Of a DNA stretch of 64,000 nucleotides, positions 59,201 to 64,000 are shown one piece after another. Origin of the DNA: Solea solea. Taxonomy: Eukaryota; Chordata; Actinopteri; Pleuronectiformes; Soleidae. Location: contig NC_081136.1 of assembly GCF_958295425.1 (NCBI RefSeq), positions 18,116,881-18,180,880 of the forward strand, written 5' to 3'. The translations under genes and the position numbers were made by a program. The notes under the pieces are model-generated. The model saw only the letters and a program-made list of their open reading frames with translations. It was not told the origin of the DNA and did no database searches. The stretch's first letter is position 1, and every line of letters begins with the position of its first letter.

Positions 59201-61668
59201 GTCTTCTGATCCCTCAAGTGGTGGAATGTCTCCGTCGTCATCCTCCTCCTCCTCTTCATCCAACTCTTCCCCTTCCTCTTCATCAAAATCCTCGTACTCC
59301 TCTCCGTCATAAAACTCCTCCTCCTCTGCAAAATCACTCACTTCCTCCTCATCATCCTCCTCGTCCACCCCTTCCTCTTCCTCTTCTAGCTCCTCGTCAT
59401 CCTCCATGTCCTCTTCCTCCTCGTCATCTGTGCTGTTGATGTTGATGACGGCCGAGTCTTCGTTGTTGGCGGGAGGCGGTGGGTGCTGGTGGAGGTGCCG
59501 CCCCTGCAGACTCAGCTGGTTCTGCAGCTGGTGCATCTGCAGCGACAGACCCATGGAGGCAGGCTGAGCAGCCGCCGAGGGCTGCATCAGCATCTGCTGG
59601 AGCTGTGGTCTGCTGGGAAGCGACTCGCCGAGGCTGCCGGGTGGAGCCGTAAGAGTGCTGGCGCTCAGAGGGGGGACAAGGGAGACCACTGAGGTGCTGG
59701 AGGGAGGGAAGGAGTTTATGGGTGTGGTGGAGGTGGAGAGGAGGGCGGAGGAGGTGGCCAGGTTGTTAGAGAGTGACACACTGTCTATGGTGGTTGGTGC
59801 TGCTGTAGTGGGTACCATGGTGACACATTCTCCCCCTGGTAGTGTGACTGTAGCCCCTCCTGGTGTGGCAGAAGTCTGGGTGTTTGCTGCGGCTGAGGTG
59901 TCATCCTGCTGGTTATCCATGTTGAGCATCCCCGGTGGAACGATGACCACACTGTCATCTGAATCACTTGCCAGAGAGATTTCCACATCTTCTGCTTCTT
60001 CTTTTTCATAACGGACAAACACGGGTCTCTGGCCTTCTGGAGGCCCAAGCCCAGACTGGTCAGGGAGGTGATGAGCATGTGGGGACAGGATCATGTCTCC
60101 TGGGGCAGGGGCTTGACCTGAAAGCCCTGGAACCAGTGAGAGGTGATTTTCCAGTGAGCCCAGCAGGGAGGTGGGACCCAGGAGGGAGTGGCGGGCAGGG
60201 AACGGGGGACCAGGGGCCGGGCCTCCTAAAAGAGTTGGCAAAGTGAGTCCAGGGGTGGGTCCCTGGGAGGACGAGAGAACTGGCGCAGTAGGGGTGGGTT
60301 TCACGGTGAGGGGAGGTAATGGGAGGGCAATGGAGGGAGTGCGGGGGTGGAGCAGGGAGTTGCAGATGGCCAGAGCCTCAGTACAAAACGTAGAGACCTG
60401 AGAGAAGAGAAACAGAGCAGTGTTTTAAAACTCAGATGACTGAGAGCAAAATAATATAACTAAATAACGAATTGTCCCATTTTATATCACAGCACTTTTA
60501 AATCAAGACACATTTACAAGTTTATATGTTAAATCTGAAAAATAATGCAGCCATCCACTTCAAATAAGGAGTGTTTTTCCTTAGAATTCATTTTACAGGC
60601 CTAGTGGTACTTATAGTTGCTATATGTAAGATTTATTATTAGTGACGTCACGATTGTAAATCGAATATCGAACGAAACATCGCGATCTAGACCATCGAAA
60701 TCAAAGGTGAAATGGACAATTTAACCACACCCCCAGTGTACCATGCTGCAGACATGCCAGAGGGGAAAAAACAGCGTTGTGGTTGTAGCCATTGTAGCAC
60801 AATTACACGTTAGCTTCTCCCACTTCACTGGAGCTGCTGCCAACTAATAATAATCACAGCAACTGATGATTTGGGCAACACATGCGAGTTCGACATGTAA
60901 TTACCTTGAACTTGATTTTTGTGACAGTCGATGTTTGATGTTGATGTTTTGCTCTGTTGTGCCACCCACTGTTCATCACCCAATAACGCAGTAACTCTTT
61001 AACACGTGATATTGGCAGAGCGAGCAGAGAGAAGCTAGCTGCTAGCATCAGAACTACAGAACGATACATGACCTAAAATGCCTCCATATCCCTCTCAAAT
61101 ACGTCTTGACGAGAAGCAAAACAATGCTCTGCAGAGGAGATTATTTCAATTTAGACATGAAAGTAGAGAGGAAACTGACAAGAGATATGCTGGTGTGGAT
61201 ACTTTTCTCCTAAGGGAGGATGCAAATATCTCTCCCGGGAAATAAGTGCGACGTATGAAAATACATGGCTCAGTCCAAATGTCAAATGTCGGGAAGTGTT
61301 CGTATTTAAAAAAAACAACAACGCAGTTTCAGGTCCTAAAAAGTTGTCTCCGTATGAATGGAACGCCTCTCCAGCTAAAAGTATGCATATTCACCTAAAT
61401 CCGTTTCCGTGTGGACGAGCCCTTAATCATTGTTTTAATTATTTGGCATTTTTCCAGTGGACATTGTGGCGTGACAACGGCCAAAAGCCGGCATATACCG
61501 GCTAACATAAACCTTGCTCTCAGCCATGTCTCTTTTTTACCACATTCATCAAAGCAGTCGGTCACCTTCAGGTTGCGGTCGGCTCGTCCTTTGCTGAGGA
61601 TGGATACAGCACAGGTCAAAGGTGGAGGCCAAGAGGGTGATGGAACCAGGACCAGAGACATCAATAAC
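55399..61668 (-). CDS. pelp1: PELP1 (proline-, glutamate- and leucine-rich protein 1), C-terminal exons
   Basis: PELP1 is a nuclear scaffold: a nuclear-receptor coregulator and part of the Rix1-type complex for 60S ribosome maturation. Four coding exons on the minus strand are visible: 61668-61566, 60397-58775, 58142-57822 and 55491-55399, all joining in frame. The first ends the folded RIX1-like region (PPLTCAVSILSKGRADRNLK). The second (541 codons) begins VSTFCTEALAICNSLLHPR, carries an LXXLL motif (LPTLL), and then the signature VRYEKEEAEDVEISL and SDSDDSVVIVPPG. INSTDDEEEEDMEDDEEL starts a long Glu/Asp tract typical of PELP1. The third has a basic motif VKRKRDEE, a likely nuclear localisation signal. 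The last gives DEEVMASMLADF, PPDDED and the stop, matching the human end. The exons for the N-terminal two-thirds lie beyond the right edge or beyond the long intron that fills 61669-64000. PELP1 next to a lipoxygenase on the same strand is as in human. Confidence 0.95.
56237..56275. repeat. (CAG)13 trinucleotide repeat in the last pelp1 intron
   Basis: Thirteen uninterrupted CAG units on the plus strand, which is (CTG)13 in the pelp1 transcript. The repeat is flanked by 'gtggcgg' and 'caagcattt'. It is intronic and not part of the coding sequence. Confidence 0.95.
56363..56440 (-). mobile_element. SINE (family C) 3' fragment
   Basis: 'ccatcatctaccgctttatc' with 'ctccaccagagggtcgcgg' is the inverse 3' end of the SINE at 19329-19735. 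Confidence 0.7.
56906..57759. mobile_element. Non-autonomous hAT transposon with 8-bp target duplication
   Basis: The left end CAGGGATGTCCCGATA and the right end, inverse of TAGGGATGTCCCGAT, form inverted termini. GTTTTAAG is duplicated exactly at 56898-56905 and 57760-57767. Subterminal 'tatcggatat..gatatcgg' repeats are present. An internal hairpin, 'gatcacgtgggctct' against 'agagcccacatgatc', lies at 57541-57598. It sits in the last pelp1 intron. Confidence 0.88.
58194..58214. repeat. Poly-T run
   Basis: An uninterrupted run of about 20 T bases in the pelp1 intron, possibly the tail of a retroposed fragment. Confidence 0.8.
60640..60730. mobile_element. hAT-like MITE terminus
   Basis: 'gacgtcacgattgtaaatcg' with 'aatatcgaacgaaacatcgc' resembles the end of fish hAT MITEs related to the 56906 element. 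The opposite end was not found. Confidence 0.35.
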
Positions 61669-64000
61669 CTGTACATCCACACAAACAAAACAAACATGTA
61701 AATAATCTGTATTTATATAGCACTTTTCTACTCTTGATGACCACCTTGAGGTGCAGCACTTTTTTTCCATATTCATTCACACTCTTGATGACCACTCAAA
61801 GCTGCTTTACACAACTGGTTTGCAATCCACTCATACATTCATAAAGCCCATCTATGTGCAGCACTTTTTTTCATGCACATCACACGCTGCTGGTACAGCT
61901 GTCAGGAGCAACATGGGGTTAAGTGTCGTGCCCAAATGCTGGATTCCAACAACTGCTGAATATATGTACCATGTATGGGGTTAAATTTGATGTGGAGGGA
62001 TGTGTGGCGTATAATGCTAAAGAGAGTTGTCATGATATGGAGAACAAAGTGAGACAAAGCTGTGTTTTTCAGATTTTTATGCTAGGGAATGTATTTTCTG
62101 TCCCTAGATCCCTAGAAATATATTTGGGCCACATCATAACAGATAATATGACAGATGCAGACCTGCCAACCTGAATTTGTTTTTGGAGTAGCAACTTACT
62201 GGGGATTTATTGTTAATGTTATTGTTCTTACATATGGAGGTAGTGCAGCGCGTGCATGCACCTCAAAAATGATCCCATTTTCAATGACCTTTTGGTTTGT
62301 CATTTTGGCTGATACATAATTAATATGCATCTCTCACATGCTTACTAATCACTTGCCCACTCACTTAAATGTCAGATAGTCAACATACAAATAGACTATG
62401 AAGAAAACAAGAACTCTTTTAATGAAAGAGTATTTATTTTACATGCGGTTTAAAAGGACTTCAACGTGACAGAAGTAACTAAAAAATGGCTCTTAAACAG
62501 ACATTGGACATTATAAATAACTGAAAAAAACAAAAGTCATGTTATGTCCCTTAGACATTTTACATTATTTCTGAGGGGCACATATTCTCTTCTGTTTAGG
62601 TTTGCTGCTCTCTCTTCCTGTCAGTATCCTCATCAGAAGTCATGTTTATTAACTGCAGGTGGACACACACAACTCATAATCAAAATCATTATCAGTATTA
62701 TTTCTGTGCCACATGCACTTGCGTGAAACTCCTCCTGATCTGTTCCTATAAAACATTCCAAGGCTACATTTTAAAAATTAGAGACGCAGCCGATAACGTG
62801 CGTGCGTCTCCCGTGTGGCAGCCTGTTGCAGCAGCTCTCGCTACTTACAAACCTAACTGTAAATGTCCTCACTGCGGAACTAATAAATGTCGATCTTATT
62901 AGCCTTACATTTCTTGAGCTGTGGCAATAAAACGGTCACGTCATTAACGTTAAATTGCGTCCAGACCCTCTTCACAATTTCAGTCTCTTAGTCGTCTTAT
63001 CCAACAGGCTAAAGTTGCTAAAGTTAGACCCACATACTGTAGCCTGTGGGCTGCTGCACTGATGTACGTACACTGATGAACTGAACGCCGATATTCCCCG
63101 TTTCGTGTAGTTTGAAGTGACACAGTGTAGCAGCATAGCAGTGTAGTTTCATGTCAAAATGCATAGAGGTTGGCAGATCTGCTGCTGATGATGACTCAAG
63201 TACTGGCTGGCATCAACAGACATTATATTCCCAAGCCAACATGTTGGCAAGAAAATTTAACATGTGAAACAGCCATGATAGATCAGTCTTTTCAAGGTAT
63301 ATTGTACTCCTCTTTAAAGGGGACATATTATACCCTATTTCTCCAAGTTAAAATAGTTCCCTGGTGTCCTAATGAACATGTCAGTGACATGCTTTGGTCA
63401 AAATACCATAAGGATGAAGCACCATAGCAGTTCAATAACCCTGCCAAAACCGCCCCTTTCAGAACGCTCTGTTTTGTGCGTGGTCCCTTTACATGCAAAT
63501 GAGACACAGGCAAACACACACCCACTTCTTCCAGGGGGTTTCTGATTTGTCCTTTTTACTGCGCTCACTCAGCTCCTGTTCCCTCCGCTCCATTCCTCTC
63601 CCCCTCCCTCCACTCGTTCTGACAATATCAACATGGCAGCGTGCGCGAAAAAACAGCGAGAGTGCCGTCACAGGAAGAGACGTTAGACAAGGATCAAGCC
63701 GAACTGTAAATCAGTTAAAAGGACTTAGGGACAGCACCGCTGATCGCTGAGCGGCGAGCTGCATAAACTGCCGCTGTATGTGACTGTATCAGACTGAGTC
63801 TGTGCTCCGGTCATAGAGGACGTACTGAACAAATATTTTTAATTAGGACGTGTCAGAAAGGTCGGTTATGAGCTCTATGTGACCTTTTCTTAAAAATGTG
63901 TGGGTTTGTACGTCGGTAAAATACGGTTGCTGACTAAATACAGCGACCGCTGGCCGCAGTCTGATGTGAAGTGGTGCGAACACACGAACACGTTTGCTGA
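61669..64000. other. pelp1 intron or upstream sequence, repeat-rich
   Basis: No further pelp1 exon is recognisable up to the window end. Contents: a SINE at 61706-61960, an AT-rich stretch, a frequent fish repeat at about 63310-63490 ('aaaggggacatattatac', 'tacatgcaaatgagacac'), and at 63660-63800 a segment also found at 11430-11620 ('gtgccgtcacaggaagagac'). Confidence 0.6.
61706..61960 (-). mobile_element. tRNA-derived SINE, reverse orientation (copy 3, truncated)
   Basis: It contains 'tttatatagcacttttctac', 'cactcaaagctgctttacac' and 'gctgtcaggagcaacatggg', as in the copies at 9720 and 15205, but lacks the tRNA-like head. A partial internal duplication of 'cttgatgaccac' is present. Confidence 0.7.

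Noticed and set aside
58788..59312. Long plus-strand ORF rich in Ser and Pro
   Set aside because: It is the antisense shadow of the Glu/Asp-rich pelp1 exon; acidic codons read backwards give Ser/Pro-rich open frames.
62642..62902. ORF ending in NCKCPHCGTNKC, resembling a small zinc knuckle
   Set aside because: A single CxxC-type cluster in an 86-codon frame within repeat-rich sequence, without start context or homologous neighbours, is not enough to call a gene.

Overview
This is a nuclear genomic window from a ray-finned fish, most likely a spiny-rayed (percomorph-type) teleost. It is AT-rich and built of intron-containing genes with GT-AG splicing. The space between exons is filled with fish-type tRNA-derived SINEs, L2/Rex-like LINEs, hAT, Tc1 and Harbinger-like DNA transposons, and CA/GA/TAA microsatellites. 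There are no bacterial operons, CRISPR arrays, rRNA genes or functional tRNA genes.

Five protein genes can be assembled exon by exon with matching splice phases. From left to right: (1) bap18 (homologue of human C17orf49, a chromatin-complex subunit), minus strand, coding 6121 to 1231, with no recognisable SANT exon. (2) rnasek (ribonuclease kappa, a V-ATPase-associated membrane protein), plus strand, 9285 to 17873, ending in an 18-base coding exon. (3) A carbohydrate sulfotransferase of the HNK-1/CHST8-14 family, minus strand, 27709 to 22598, whose cytoplasmic N-terminus is an in-frame 18-bp minisatellite. (4) A complete 14-coding-exon arachidonate lipoxygenase (ALOX12/15 type, 669 aa), minus strand, 50060 to 31143, with a probable non-coding first exon near 53221. 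(5) The last four coding exons of pelp1, minus strand, 61668 to 55399; its 5' exons lie beyond the right edge.

The gene order matters. In human chromosome 17p13, recalled from memory, PELP1 sits next to ALOX15, while RNASEK and C17orf49 sit next to ALOX12 a couple of megabases away. Here one lipoxygenase has PELP1 on one side and RNASEK plus BAP18 on the other. This looks like the undivided ancestral cluster, with a sulfotransferase inserted and rnasek flipped relative to human.

The genes have unrelated roles (chromatin regulation, V-ATPase, glycan sulfation, eicosanoid synthesis, ribosome biogenesis/nuclear-receptor coregulation), so this is a synteny block and not a pathway cluster. The spaces between genes, 6.1-9.3, 18-22.6, 27.7-31.1 and 53.3-55.4 kb, hold transposable elements, several with intact target-site duplications or nested insertions. 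I saw no convincing undescribed defence or mobile system. The best leads are the missing SANT exon, the altered PAPS-binding residues and minisatellite tail of the sulfotransferase, the glycine at the lipoxygenase stereo-control site, and the ancestral gene order.
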